Part shown: one piece after another, positions 26,228 through 35,434 of the stretch
Position numbering within the stretch: position 1 is the stretch's first letter
Layout: the number at the start of each line of letters is the position of its first letter
Source of the DNA: Firmicutes bacterium TM09-10
Lineage (GTDB): Bacteria > Bacillota > Clostridia > Lachnospirales > Lachnospiraceae
Direction: 5' to 3'
Assembly (NCBI GenBank): GCA_003481005.1
Contig: QUKC01000011.1
Location: 62,001-126,000 of the forward strand
Length of the DNA: 64,000 nt
Notes under the pieces: generated by a model
What the model saw: only the letters and a program-made list of their open reading frames with translations
Databases searched by the model: none
Told to the model about the DNA's origin: nothing
Made by a program: the position numbers and the translations under genes

Positions 26228-27694
26228 ATGGAACAGAAGCAACCAAATATTGTTTTTATTATGACGGATCAGATGCGTGGAGATTGTATGGGAATCGCAG
26301 GGCATCCGGATGTGAAAACTCCGTTTCTGGATACGCTGGCAGCACGGGGAACGCTGTTTGACAGAGCATATTCGGCCTGCCCCAGCTGTATTGCTGCGAG
26401 AGCGGCTCTCCATACAGGGCTTTCGCAGGAAAAACACGGCCGGGTTGGGTATCAGGACCGGGTAACGTTTCGATATCCCCATACCATGGCCGGAGAGCTG
26501 GCAAAAGCCGGATATTATACGCAGTGTGTAGGAAAAATGCACGTGCACCCGCTGCGCAATCTGATGGGATTTCATAATATAGAGCTGCATGATGGTTATT
26601 TGGGGGCGTATAGGAGGGAGACGGTTCCCTATTATGAAGCTCAGAAGATCGCAGATGATTATTTTTACTGGCTGAAAAAGGAAAAAGGAATTGAGACAGA
26701 TGTTACGGATACCGGTCTGGAATGCAATTCGTGGGTTTCCAGACCGTGGATTTATGAAGAGTCTCTCCATCCGACAAACTGGGTTACGACCCGGGCAATT
26801 GATTTTTTGCGCCGTCGGGACAGGGAAAAACCCTTTTTCCTGATGGTGTCGTATGTGCGTCCCCATCCGCCGTTGGATGCGCCACAGTGTTATTTTGATC
26901 TGTATCGGAACAAAAAGCTAAGGACACCCGCACTGGGAGACTGGGAGAACCCCGGGGAACTGGAGCGGTCCGGCAGGATTTTTGATTCTTCCACAGGGCC
27001 GGTTGATCTAGAGCTGATGCGGGAGGCGCAGATTGGATATTATGCCTGTATCACTCATGTGGATCATCAGATAGGAAGGCTGCTTCAGAGTCTGACAGAA
27101 TCCGGGGTTATGGACAATACGGTGATTGTTTTTACCTCTGATCACGGAGAAGAATTAGGCGATCACTATATGTTTCGAAAATGTCGTCCCTATGAGGGAA
27201 GCTGCCATATTCCGCTGATTATTTCAGGACCGAAGCCATTGCTTGGGGGAAAAGAGGGACAGGTTTGCCATAATGTTGTAGAGCTGAGAGATCTTATGCC
27301 TACCTTTCTGGATCTGGCTCATGCACCGGTACCGGAGGAAGTAGATGGGAAAAGTCTTCTTCCTATGGTGAAAAAAACGGAGGAACGCATTCGCCCGTGG
27401 CTGCATGGGGAACATTTGTATGGAGAGGAATCCAATCATTATATTGTTACGGAGCAGGATAAATTTATCTGGTATTCCCAAAGCGGAGAAGAGCAGTATT
27501 TTGATTTGTCAAAGGATCCCAGGGAGCAGCACAATGCAGTTTGTGATGCAGAATATCAGGAAAGAGTTCAGAAAATGAGGGGCTGGATGATCGAGGCCCT
27601 GGAAGGGCGAGAAGAAGGATTTGTGGAACAGGGGAGACTCCGGACAGGGGCTCCGATGATAGGATGTCTGAAAAATTCGTTGGTGAATGGATAA
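26228..27694 (+). CDS. Sulfatase (type I, formylglycine-dependent), variant CxAxR motif
   Basis: A 488-residue sulfatase of the alkaline-phosphatase superfamily (family S1 type). NIVFIMTDQMRGDCMG supplies the metal-binding Asp, and the catalytic Cys is C54 in CIAAR, the Ala-containing variant of the C-x-P-x-R motif that must be oxidised to formylglycine. VFTSDHGEELGDHYMFRK gives the second metal site. No signal peptide. It probably shares a transcript with GH125. ATG 26228 follows GGGGGAGG very closely; an in-frame ATG at 26216 also has a close GGAG, so the start is uncertain by four codons. Substrate not readable. Confidence 0.9.
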   Translation: MEQKQPNIVFIMTDQMRGDCMGIAGHPDVKTPFLDTLAARGTLFDRAYSACPSCIAARAALHTGLSQEKHGRVGYQDRVTFRYPHTMAGELAKAGYYTQCVGKMHVHPLRNLMGFHNIELHDGYLGAYRRETVPYYEAQKIADDYFYWLKKEKGIETDVTDTGLECNSWVSRPWIYEESLHPTNWVTTRAIDFLRRRDREKPFFLMVSYVRPHPPLDAPQCYFDLYRNKKLRTPALGDWENPGELERSGRIFDSSTGPVDLELMREAQIGYYACITHVDHQIGRLLQSLTESGVMDNTVIVFTSDHGEELGDHYMFRKCRPYEGSCHIPLIISGPKPLLGGKEGQVCHNVVELRDLMPTFLDLAHAPVPEEVDGKSLLPMVKKTEERIRPWLHGEHLYGEESNHYIVTEQDKFIWYSQSGEEQYFDLSKDPREQHNAVCDAEYQERVQKMRGWMIEALEGREEGFVEQGRLRTGAPMIGCLKNSLVNG

Positions 27695-27731
27695 AAGGGC
27701 AAAAGATAAATCCTTCATCTGACAGCACTGA

Positions 27732-27774
27732 GACTCAAAAACCGGGCAGATTTTTTCTGCCCGGTTTTTGAGTC
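27732..27774. terminator. Bidirectional terminator between convergent sulfatase genes
   Basis: An 18-bp perfect stem, GACTCAAAAACCGGGCAG (27732-27749) against its complement at 27757-27774, with a run of T as loop. It serves both strands. Confidence 0.92.
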
Positions 27775-27787
27775 TTATACGTTGTCC

Positions 27788-29224
27788 TTAGTGGAACGTA
27801 TCCACGGAATAATCATGATAATGGAAACCAAACCACCGTCCGGGCACATCGCCGGGAAAATGGGGCGCTTCGTAGGTGAGGAACTGACCCTTCTCGTCCA
27901 GCGCCTCTGGCGTATACTGTGCGGTATGCTCCAGCAGAAGCTTCCAGAGCTTTGCCTTGCGTTCCTGCCAGGCAGGATCCTCTGCGAGGTTGTGCTGTTC
28001 CATGGGATCGGTATTTAAGTCGAAGAGCAGAACGTGATCGCCGACTGCAGAGTAAACCAGCTTCACCTTTTCCTCCATGACACAGAAGTTCCTGTTTAAA
28101 CTGTTTCCAAAGAATATACGATCCATGGGAACCGGCTCAAGCAGGTTTCTTCCGCTGACAGAAACAGGGGAAGAAAGTCCTGCCATTGCAAGGATCGTAG
28201 GATAGAGGTCTACAAGGTCAGTCGGAGCTTCTACGCTGATGTTCTGGGGAAGGCTGCGTCCCTGGGGAGGCATGATCAGAAGCGGTACATGAGCGCTGCC
28301 TTCAAAGAACAGATTCTTCTGGGACATATGGTGGTCTCCCAGCATCTCGCCGTGGTCTGCAGTAAAGATGATCCAGGTGTTTTTGAACAGGTCATTTTCT
28401 CTCAGGCAGCCAAAGATACGTCCCAGTGCATAGTCGATCTGTGTGATGCAGGCATAATAGGCGCGTTTGGAAGCAGCCCGCTGCTCTTTACCGAATAGAT
28501 GCTGGTTTGTGTTTTCATAAGAGCCTGCAAGGAAGCCCTGGGGGGTCTCTTCAACGGTTCTGGACCAGTCGCCTGTAACCGCGTCCGGCATCGGGATATT
28601 GTCATACAGCTCCCAGAAGTCACGGCAGGGATCAAAGGGCGGATGGGGCTTGGTAAAGCTTGTCCATAGAAAGAACGGACGCGTCGTGTCACGGGTCTCC
28701 AGAAAATCGATGGACTCCTCTGCAATCCAGCTGGTGATGCTGTCCTTGACATCTACAGTGGAGATCACAGGCTCTGCCTCACATTCACCGACACCGTGGG
28801 CCTTGGGATGTGCAAGAACCTGTTTCTTGTCATATTCGCGCATGTAGTCAAGGGGCAGCTTCATATGCTCGAAGCCATAGTGGGCGCGGGCGGGCTCAAA
28901 GTGCATCTTACCCTTTGCACAGGTCTGATAACCGGCGTCTGTCAAAACAGCGGGAAGGGTGGAGCGTTCCTCAGTGCAGGCACGCATAAAAGTCTCATGG
29001 GTTGCATTGGAAACAACACCGCTTTCGTAGCCCTGACGTCCGGTCATGATGGTTGTACGGGACGGAACGCAGATCGGGCAGCTGGCATAGCAGTTTTTGT
29101 AGCTGATGCCCATTGCCGCCATATAGTTCAGATGCGGTGTAAAGATACTCTGATTCCCCCATGCGTTCAGAGTGTCGAAACGCTGCTGATCCGTTGTGAT
29201 CAGCAAAATATTATCCTTTGCCAT
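27788..29224 (-). CDS. Sulfatase (type I, canonical CxPSR motif)
   Basis: A 478-residue sulfatase. NILLITTDQQRFDTLNAWG holds the first metal-binding Asp residues, C52 in CVPSR is the formylglycine precursor, and IIFTADHGEMLGDHHMSQK the second site. No signal peptide, so desulfation would be cytoplasmic. Starts further upstream in the frame lack a ribosome site; ATG 29224 has GGAGGAGG 12 or more bases upstream, slightly far. It is transcribed divergently from the first binding-protein gene. Only about 80 bp separate its stop from the oppositely oriented sulfatase at 26228, and the two are clearly different proteins. Substrate unknown. Confidence 0.92.
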   Translation of the reverse strand: MAKDNILLITTDQQRFDTLNAWGNQSIFTPHLNYMAAMGISYKNCYASCPICVPSRTTIMTGRQGYESGVVSNATHETFMRACTEERSTLPAVLTDAGYQTCAKGKMHFEPARAHYGFEHMKLPLDYMREYDKKQVLAHPKAHGVGECEAEPVISTVDVKDSITSWIAEESIDFLETRDTTRPFFLWTSFTKPHPPFDPCRDFWELYDNIPMPDAVTGDWSRTVEETPQGFLAGSYENTNQHLFGKEQRAASKRAYYACITQIDYALGRIFGCLRENDLFKNTWIIFTADHGEMLGDHHMSQKNLFFEGSAHVPLLIMPPQGRSLPQNISVEAPTDLVDLYPTILAMAGLSSPVSVSGRNLLEPVPMDRIFFGNSLNRNFCVMEEKVKLVYSAVGDHVLLFDLNTDPMEQHNLAEDPAWQERKAKLWKLLLEHTAQYTPEALDEKGQFLTYEAPHFPGDVPGRWFGFHYHDYSVDTFH

Positions 29225-29436
29225 AATATAAGATAACCTCCTCCGGATGGCAATATTGAGGCAGAGCATGTCAGAATTCTGCCGAAGGACGGACAAGACC
29301 GTTGCCTTTATGCACAGTATAAGCCTTACAAAAGTGTGGTGTCTATCCTAAAAAAGTGAGATGGCGTATTTCAAAAAACACCTTTTTTTATGCGTAACCA
29401 CAGTGAAGCAGCAGAACAAAAAACAGGGATACATGC

Positions 29437-29540
29437 AAAATGCACAAAAAAGAGCTCCGCTTTTGTATATTGAAGATAATATTTTTATACTGGTATATAA
29501 CATATTTTAGGTTGTGCGGACAGATTTGCTAATATATAAT
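29437..29540 (+). promoter_or_regulatory. Regulated promoter of the first binding-protein gene
   Basis: In order: box AAAATGCACAAAAA (29437-29450), palindrome TATACTGGTATA (29486-29497), -35 TTGTGC (29512-29517), 17-bp spacer, -10 TATAAT (29535-29540). The same arrangement with identical spacing precedes the permease gene at 33412. The poor -35 with an upstream palindrome suggests activation. The rest of the 454-bp gap (29225-29678) holds a leader with TGTGCAAAAGTGCAC (29650-29664) near the ribosome site and no gene that I can support. Confidence 0.7.
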
Positions 29541-29678
29541 AAATACATCAGTTCGGAACATAAGAATGTATACCGAATGACGGACGGAATGATTGAATCG
29601 GCCCAAAACGATTCAGATTGTTCAAAAATATTCCTGAGAGGGAATCAAATGTGCAAAAGTGCACAAAAGGAGGAATGT

Positions 29679-31205
29679 ATGAAAAAGAAGAACGTAAACA
29701 AGCTTCTTGCGCTGGGTCTCGTTTCTGCTATGACAGCCGGTATGCTGGCAGGCTGCGGAAACACAGCATCCACAACAACAGACAAGGGTGCTGCTGACAC
29801 AACCGTTACAGAAGCTACGGATGACAAAACTTCCACCGATACCGCGAAGGCAGACAATGGTGAAGTGCCTACTCTGATCTGGTGGAGCATCGGCGGAACA
29901 CCTCCCGATGATTTCGATAAGACCATCGCAGAGATCAGCGACTATACAGAAGAGAAGATCGGCGTAAGAATCGATGTTAAGATCGCAAGCTGGGCTGACT
30001 GGGCAACCAAGATGAACAACATCGTTAACACCGGTGAGTATTTCGACCTGATGTTTGTAAACAATACAAACTACACCAAGTTCGTTAACCTGAACGCACT
30101 TGCTGATATTACAGAGCTGGTACAGTCTGAGACACCTGAGCTGTATGATTTCATTCCCGAAGACCTGTGGAGAGGCGCTACCATCAAAGAGAAGGTATAC
30201 GCAGTTCCTACCTACAAGGATTCTTCTCTGACTCAGTTCTGGATGCTGGATGACTCTATTGTACAGAAGTACGACATTGACATGGAAAGCATTAAGGACT
30301 TTGCGACTCTGGATCCCATCATCCACACCATCAAAGAGGGTGAAGGCAAGTCTGTATATCCGATCCATCTGTCTCAGGGAGCTACCTTTAATGGTTTCTT
30401 CAACGGCTATGACGGACTGACAGCAGGCGTTGCTGTCATGGGCGTTAAGTATGACGATGAGAGCCGTAAGGTTGTAAACCTGCTGGAGCAGGACGATGTA
30501 AAAGAAAACCTGAACTACCTGCATAAATGGTATGTAGATGGCATCATCAATCCCGATGCTAACGTTGTAACAGATGCCGGCAAGGGCGCTATCTTCAGCA
30601 CAGGTCAGGGCTGGCCTGCAGCAGCAGAGTCCTGGGCATTTGGTCAGGGTATTGAGAAGTATGATGTAACAAAGGTATTCGGACCTCTGTATACTACCGA
30701 GACAATCCAGGGTTCCATGAATGCAGTTTCTGCTAACTCCAATTACAAGGCAGAAGCACTGAAGGTTCTGCAGCTGATGAACACCGATGCGAAGTTCCGT
30801 AATATGTGTGCATTTGGTACCGAAGGAAACTTCATGCAGTATGAAGAGGATGGCACTGTTACAAAGCTTCGTGATGACTGGGTATGGCCTACTTATACAC
30901 AGGGTACCTTCTTCATCCTGGCTACACAGTCTGATGGCGATCCGGATGCTTGGAAGCAGGTAAAAGAGCAGAATGAAGCTGCAACCTCTTCTACATGCCT
31001 GGGCTTCGTATTCGATCCCGAACCGGTTCAGAACGAAATCGCAAATGTAAACACTGCTTGGGAGAAATACAATAACGACCTGTTAACAGGTGCGATTGAT
31101 CCTGAGACAACTGTTCCTACCATCATTGATGAACTGAATGCAGCTGGTCTGCAGACTGTTATCGATGAGGCTCAGAAGCAGCTGGATGCTTTCTTTGCTG
31201 AATAA
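29679..31205 (+). CDS. Extracellular sugar-binding lipoprotein, paralogue 1 (LipO-like)
   Basis: A 508-residue ABC solute-binding protein. The signal peptide MKKKNVNKLLALGLVSAMTAGMLAGCG carries a lipobox (LAGC), then a Thr/Asp/Ala-rich linker. The mature part (VPTLIWWSIGGTPPDDFDK, NTGEYFDLMFVNNTNYTKF) belongs to the LipO-type binding proteins that serve LplB/YtcP permeases. Two close paralogues lie at 31496 and 35435. ATG 29679 follows AAAGGAGG. This copy is followed by its own terminator. Ligand presumably a complex oligosaccharide, by context. Confidence 0.92.
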   Translation: MKKKNVNKLLALGLVSAMTAGMLAGCGNTASTTTDKGAADTTVTEATDDKTSTDTAKADNGEVPTLIWWSIGGTPPDDFDKTIAEISDYTEEKIGVRIDVKIASWADWATKMNNIVNTGEYFDLMFVNNTNYTKFVNLNALADITELVQSETPELYDFIPEDLWRGATIKEKVYAVPTYKDSSLTQFWMLDDSIVQKYDIDMESIKDFATLDPIIHTIKEGEGKSVYPIHLSQGATFNGFFNGYDGLTAGVAVMGVKYDDESRKVVNLLEQDDVKENLNYLHKWYVDGIINPDANVVTDAGKGAIFSTGQGWPAAAESWAFGQGIEKYDVTKVFGPLYTTETIQGSMNAVSANSNYKAEALKVLQLMNTDAKFRNMCAFGTEGNFMQYEEDGTVTKLRDDWVWPTYTQGTFFILATQSDGDPDAWKQVKEQNEAATSSTCLGFVFDPEPVQNEIANVNTAWEKYNNDLLTGAIDPETTVPTIIDELNAAGLQTVIDEAQKQLDAFFAE

Positions 31206-31221
31206 TGATTCTGTCATCATA

Positions 31222-31254
31222 AAAAGACCCTCCGGGTTTCCCGGGGGGTCTTTT
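31222..31254 (+). terminator. Terminator after binding-protein paralogue 1
   Basis: AAAAGACCC-T-CCGGG pairs with CCCGG-G-GGGTC, then TTTT. A GC-rich near-palindrome (GCGCGCCATGGGCGCGC) follows directly. Confidence 0.88.
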
Positions 31255-31495
31255 CGTTTGCGCGCCATGGGCGCGCTCTCGCAGGTGAAAGTCCTGAACA
31301 TGCCCAGGTAGTGGGAAGGATAACACCCGATTTAAAGAAACATGGATTCAGATGGATAAGAAAGCAGCCTGTGTACTTCCGAAAAGTGCAAAAAGAGAAA
31401 AAAGACAAACCGTTAAATGATAGAAAGAATCATAAGACTTCCTTATAATTATAAAAAGAAAGCGGGGAAGCTGCTTTTAAAGAAGGAGGAAAGAT

Positions 31496-33028
31496 ATGAA
31501 AAGGAAAACGGGAAACAGAATGCTGACGACTGGACTTGTTTTAGCTATGACGGCAGGAATGTTTGCAGGCTGTGGAAACTCTGCACCTGCGGCAGCAACA
31601 GACAACGCTTCTGCAGATACGGAGACCCTTGCAGAAACAAGCGAAACTGCTGCTGTACAGGAGACCGCAAAAACGGATAACGGGGAAGTCCCTACTCTGA
31701 TCTGGTGGACTGTAGGCGGCACACCTGCAGATGATTTCGATCAGGCAATTTCTGAAATTAGTGATTATGCCGAAGAGAAGATCGGTGTAAGAATTGATGT
31801 CAAGATTGCCGGATGGGCGGATTATGATACCAAGATGAACAATATCGTAAATACCGGTGAGTATTTCGATCTGATGTTTGTAAACAACACAAACTACAGC
31901 AAATTTGTAAATCTGAATGCGCTGGAAAATATTACAGATTTAGTTCAGTCTGAAACTCCGGATCTGTATGGTTTCATCCCCCAGGAGCTTTGGGACGGTG
32001 TTAAAATTCATAATAATGTATATGCAGTTCCTACTTATAAAGATTCTTCCATGACACAGTTCTGGATGCTGGATGATACATATGTACAGAAATATAATAT
32101 TGATGTGGAGGGCATTAAGGATTTTGCTACTTTAAATGATGCGATGCAGACGATCAAAGAAGGGGAAGGCAAATCTGTATATCCGATGAAGCTGGCACAG
32201 GGCTCTACTTTTAACGGCTTCTTCAATGGTTATGATGATCTGGCAGGCGGTGTTTCTGCAATCGGTGTCTGGTACGAAGATGAAGAACGTAAAGTAGTTA
32301 GTCTTCTGGAGCAGGATGATGTGAAGGAAAAACTGAACTGGCTGCATAAATGGTATCAGGATGGCATCATCAATCCGGATGCAAACGTTGTAACAGATGG
32401 CGGCAAGCAGTCTATTTTCGGCTCTGCACAGGGCTGGCCTGCAGCAGCTACCACATGGGCATTCAATAACGGAATTGACAAATATGATCTGACGCAGGTA
32501 TTCGGGCCGATGTATGCGACCGGCACCATCCAGGGCTCCATGAATGCGATTTCTGCAAACTCCAAATATAAAGCAGAAGCGCTGAAAGTTCTGGAGCTGA
32601 TGAATACAGATTCCAAGTTCCGTGATATGTGTGCATATGGTACAGAAGGCAATTACATGAAATATTCTGAGGATGGTACCGTACAGAAACTGCGTGACGA
32701 CTGGAACTGGCCTTCTTATACACAGGGTACGTTCTTCATTCTGTCTACGCAAACGGACGGCGATCCGGATGCCTGGGAACAGGTTAAGAAACAGAATGAA
32801 ACCGCTGTTTCCTCTACCTGCCTTGGATTTGCACTGGATATCACGGATATCCAGAATGAAGTTGCAAACTGCAATATGGTATGGGATAAATACAAAAATG
32901 ATATGCTGACCGGTGCGTCGGATCCGGAGACTGCAGTTCCTGCCTGCATCGAAGAACTGAAGGCAGCGGGTCTGGATAAAGTCATCGAAGAAGCACAGAG
33001 ACAGATTGATGAGTTTTTTGCCAAATAA
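31496..33028 (+). CDS. Extracellular sugar-binding lipoprotein, paralogue 2 (LipO-like)
   Basis: A 510-residue lipoprotein with signal MKRKTGNRMLTTGLVLAMTAGMFAGCG. It is closely similar to paralogues 1 and 3 along the whole mature length (for example NTGEYFDLMFVNNTNYSKF and the C-terminal TAVPACIEELKAAGLDKVIEE). Differences cluster in the signal peptide and linker and in surface patches such as the loop after FNGFFNGYDDLAGG. GAAGGAGG precedes the ATG. A TATAAT at 31444-31449 could be its -10, but no good -35 is seen, so transcription may also come by read-through. Confidence 0.92.
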   Translation: MKRKTGNRMLTTGLVLAMTAGMFAGCGNSAPAAATDNASADTETLAETSETAAVQETAKTDNGEVPTLIWWTVGGTPADDFDQAISEISDYAEEKIGVRIDVKIAGWADYDTKMNNIVNTGEYFDLMFVNNTNYSKFVNLNALENITDLVQSETPDLYGFIPQELWDGVKIHNNVYAVPTYKDSSMTQFWMLDDTYVQKYNIDVEGIKDFATLNDAMQTIKEGEGKSVYPMKLAQGSTFNGFFNGYDDLAGGVSAIGVWYEDEERKVVSLLEQDDVKEKLNWLHKWYQDGIINPDANVVTDGGKQSIFGSAQGWPAAATTWAFNNGIDKYDLTQVFGPMYATGTIQGSMNAISANSKYKAEALKVLELMNTDSKFRDMCAYGTEGNYMKYSEDGTVQKLRDDWNWPSYTQGTFFILSTQTDGDPDAWEQVKKQNETAVSSTCLGFALDITDIQNEVANCNMVWDKYKNDMLTGASDPETAVPACIEELKAAGLDKVIEEAQRQIDEFFAK

Positions 33029-33067
33029 ACAGCATCAGATTGTATAAAAGTGATAATGCACAGCATG

Positions 33068-33108
33068 ATAGGCTCTCTCGGCATAAAATCCGGAGAGCCT
33101 ATTATATA
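33068..33108 (+). terminator. Probable terminator after binding-protein paralogue 2
   Basis: ATAGGCTCTC (33068-33077) pairs with GAGAGCCTAT (33093-33102), extended by CGG/CCG inside. The tail TATATATA is less T-rich than usual. It lies at the start of the 383-bp gap before the permease gene; the rest holds the regulated promoter at 33243-33346. Confidence 0.7.
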
Positions 33109-33242
33109 TAGGAAAAAAAGAGTTGAGAATATGAAAAAAGCAAAAATTATATTCAAAACGTTAGGTGCATGCAACTTGTCCTTATACAGCTTTTACATTC
33201 TTAAAAAAGCGATGTGCCGAAATCTAGTGAAAAACTGTGTAA

Positions 33243-33346
33243 AAAATGCACAAAAACAAAAGATAAAATTGTACACCTGAACTGGCCTTTTTATACTAGT
33301 ATATAATAAATTTTAGGTTGTGAAGTCAAATTGACTAAGTTATAAT
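33243..33346 (+). promoter_or_regulatory. Regulated promoter of the sugar ABC permease operon
   Basis: Box AAAATGCACAAAAA (33243-33256), palindrome TATACTAGTATA (33292-33303, perfect), -35 TTGTGA (33318-33323), 17-bp spacer, -10 TATAAT (33341-33346). The order and every distance match the promoter at 29437. A shared AraC-type activator is inferred. Confidence 0.72.
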
Positions 33347-33411
33347 AAGCATATAGTTTCCGAGTAAAGGAATTTACGTGAGGAATCTGCGAAGAAGGAG
33401 GAAAACGGAAA

Positions 33412-34359
33412 ATGAGTAACGAAAAGACTGGCCGCAGAGGCAAGAAACGCATCTGGGGTAAAGACGACACAGAGCTGTCGTTATTGGCACTGCCGACTAC
33501 CATCTGGTATTTGCTGTTCTGCTTTTTGCCGATGTTCGGTATTATCATCGCATTTAAGAACTACAAGGTATACGGTGGATTTTTAACAAGCTTTATTAAA
33601 AGTGAATGGGTGGGATTTAACAACTTTAAATTCCTGTTTTCCTCAAAGGATATCTGGCTGATCCTGCGTAATACGCTGGGATATAATGTTATCTTCATTA
33701 TCCTTGGCATTGTGGCACCGGTTGCTGCAGCAATCGCAGTTGGACAGCTCCACAGCAAGAAGCTTGCAAAAGCGTATCAGACTGCGATGTTCATGCCTTA
33801 CTTCCTGTCCTGGGTCGTTGTAAGCGCACTGGTTTGGGCATTCCTGTCTTATGACAAGGGCCTGATCAACGGTATGCTGGAGTCCTGGGGAATGGACCGC
33901 CAGCAGTGGTATATGAAGCCGGCTATGTGGCCTCCGTTCCTGGTATTTATGAACCTGTGGAAGGGTCTTGGCTACGGAATGGTTGTTTATCTGGCAACGA
34001 TTACCGGTATTGATAAAACCTATTATGAAGCAGCCGGTATCGACGGCGCTACGATCTGGCAGCAGATCCGCTACATCACTCTGCCTCTGATGAAGACTGT
34101 TATCATCATGATGTTTATCATGGCAGTAGGACGTATTTTCTACTCCGATTTCGGCCTGTTCTATCAGGTGCCCAGAGATTCCAATACGCTGTACAATTAT
34201 GTATATACTCTGGATGTATATGTTTTCAAACAGTTGAAAACTTCGACCACCGGTATGGCGTCCGCTGCGGCCTTTGTACAGTCTGTTGCCGGATGTATTA
34301 CGATTCTGACGGCGAATGCGATCGTTCGTAAGATTGACCGTGAGAGCGCAATGATTTAA
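33412..34359 (+). CDS. Sugar ABC transporter permease (LplB-like)
   Basis: A 315-residue permease with about six membrane segments. A polar N-terminus (MSNEKTGRRGKKRIWGKDD) precedes LALPTTIWYLLFCFLPMFGIIIAFKNYKVYGGF, typical of LplB proteins. The EAA loop YEAAGIDGATIWQQIRYITLPLM contacts the ATPase. It forms a heteropair with the next gene 12 bases downstream. No ATPase gene exists in this cluster, so a shared MsmK-type ATPase is likely. Confidence 0.94.
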   Translation: MSNEKTGRRGKKRIWGKDDTELSLLALPTTIWYLLFCFLPMFGIIIAFKNYKVYGGFLTSFIKSEWVGFNNFKFLFSSKDIWLILRNTLGYNVIFIILGIVAPVAAAIAVGQLHSKKLAKAYQTAMFMPYFLSWVVVSALVWAFLSYDKGLINGMLESWGMDRQQWYMKPAMWPPFLVFMNLWKGLGYGMVVYLATITGIDKTYYEAAGIDGATIWQQIRYITLPLMKTVIIMMFIMAVGRIFYSDFGLFYQVPRDSNTLYNYVYTLDVYVFKQLKTSTTGMASAAAFVQSVAGCITILTANAIVRKIDRESAMI

Positions 34360-34371
34360 GGGAGAAGAACA

Positions 34372-35322
34372 ATGGAAACAACGAAAAAAATTAAAAGAGT
34401 AAACAAAGACGAGCCTACCGGGTTCGACCGGTTCAACCGGGTATCCAAAGGCGCTAACGCTGTACTGAATATCATTTTCATTATTATGTCGCTGCTGTGC
34501 GTAATACCGATCCTGCTGGTTGTTGCAATTTCTTTTTCTGCTGAGGATTCCATCACAGAATACGGATATCGCTTCATCCCCAAGATCTTCTCTCTTGAGG
34601 GCTACACATTCCTGGCTTCTCAGAGCACGATGCTGCTGAGAGCACTGGGTGTCTCTCTGTTTGTAACGATCGTTGGCACGGTTCTGGGTGTTATGCTGAC
34701 AACTCTGATGGGCTATGTACTTTCCCGTCCGAACTACAAATTAAACGGTTTCCTTACAATGGTGGTATTTATCCCCATGGTATTTAATGGCGGTCTGGTT
34801 TCCACCTACTTCGTAGTCAGCCAGCTGCTGGGCTTAAAGAACACGATATGGGCACTGATCCTGCCTCTGGCGGTTTCATCCTTTAACGTTATCATTTGTC
34901 GTACCTTCTTTAAGACAACAGTTCCGGAATCCCTGATCGAATCCGCGAAGATGGACGGTGCATCTCAGCTGACGATTTTCAGCAGAATCGTTCTTCCGAT
35001 TTCGCTGCCGGTACTGGCAACTATCGGTCTGTTCCTTTGCTTCGCATACTGGAACGACTGGTATCAGTCCATGCTGTACATTGATAACACCAAGCTCCTT
35101 TCCCTGCAGGCTCTGTTAAACCAGATCCTGACCAATATCCAGATGCTGGTACAGAATGCAGCAACACTGGGTGCATCTGCAGCAGAAATGCTTGCAAAGA
35201 TGCCGAAGGAAGCGGCTCGTATGTCTATCGTAGTTATTATCGTATTGCCTATCGCCTGCGCATATCCGTTCTTCCAGCAGTACTTCATTTCCGGTCTGAC
35301 GGTTGGTGCGGTTAAGGGCTGA
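34372..35322 (+). CDS. Sugar ABC transporter permease (YtcP/LplC-like)
   Basis: A 316-residue permease with about six membrane segments. FNRVSKGANAVLNIIFIIMSLLCVIPILLVVAISFS and YRFIPKIFSLEGY are typical of the YtcP/LplC half of these transporters, and the EAA-type loop reads PESLIESAKMDGASQLTIFSRIVLPIS. A GGGAGAAG site precedes the ATG. It is co-transcribed with the LplB-like gene. Confidence 0.94.
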   Translation: METTKKIKRVNKDEPTGFDRFNRVSKGANAVLNIIFIIMSLLCVIPILLVVAISFSAEDSITEYGYRFIPKIFSLEGYTFLASQSTMLLRALGVSLFVTIVGTVLGVMLTTLMGYVLSRPNYKLNGFLTMVVFIPMVFNGGLVSTYFVVSQLLGLKNTIWALILPLAVSSFNVIICRTFFKTTVPESLIESAKMDGASQLTIFSRIVLPISLPVLATIGLFLCFAYWNDWYQSMLYIDNTKLLSLQALLNQILTNIQMLVQNAATLGASAAEMLAKMPKEAARMSIVVIIVLPIACAYPFFQQYFISGLTVGAVKG

Positions 35323-35389
35323 TATTCCCTATATTATCTGTGTGTTTTAATTTGATATCCTGCCGGAAGAACCGGCTGTGGTATAGAAA

Positions 35390-35420
35390 CGGGCTCTCTG
35401 CATACAGGGAGCCCGATTTT
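35390..35420 (+). terminator. Intra-operon terminator or attenuator before binding-protein paralogue 3
   Basis: CGGGCTCTCTG (35390-35400) pairs with CAGGGAGCCCG (35405-35415) around a 4-base loop, followed by ATTTT. The ribosome site of the next gene begins at 35421. Partial termination, or protection of the downstream mRNA end, could set the ratio of permease to binding protein. Confidence 0.75.
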
Positions 35421-35434
35421 AAGGAGGAGACATT

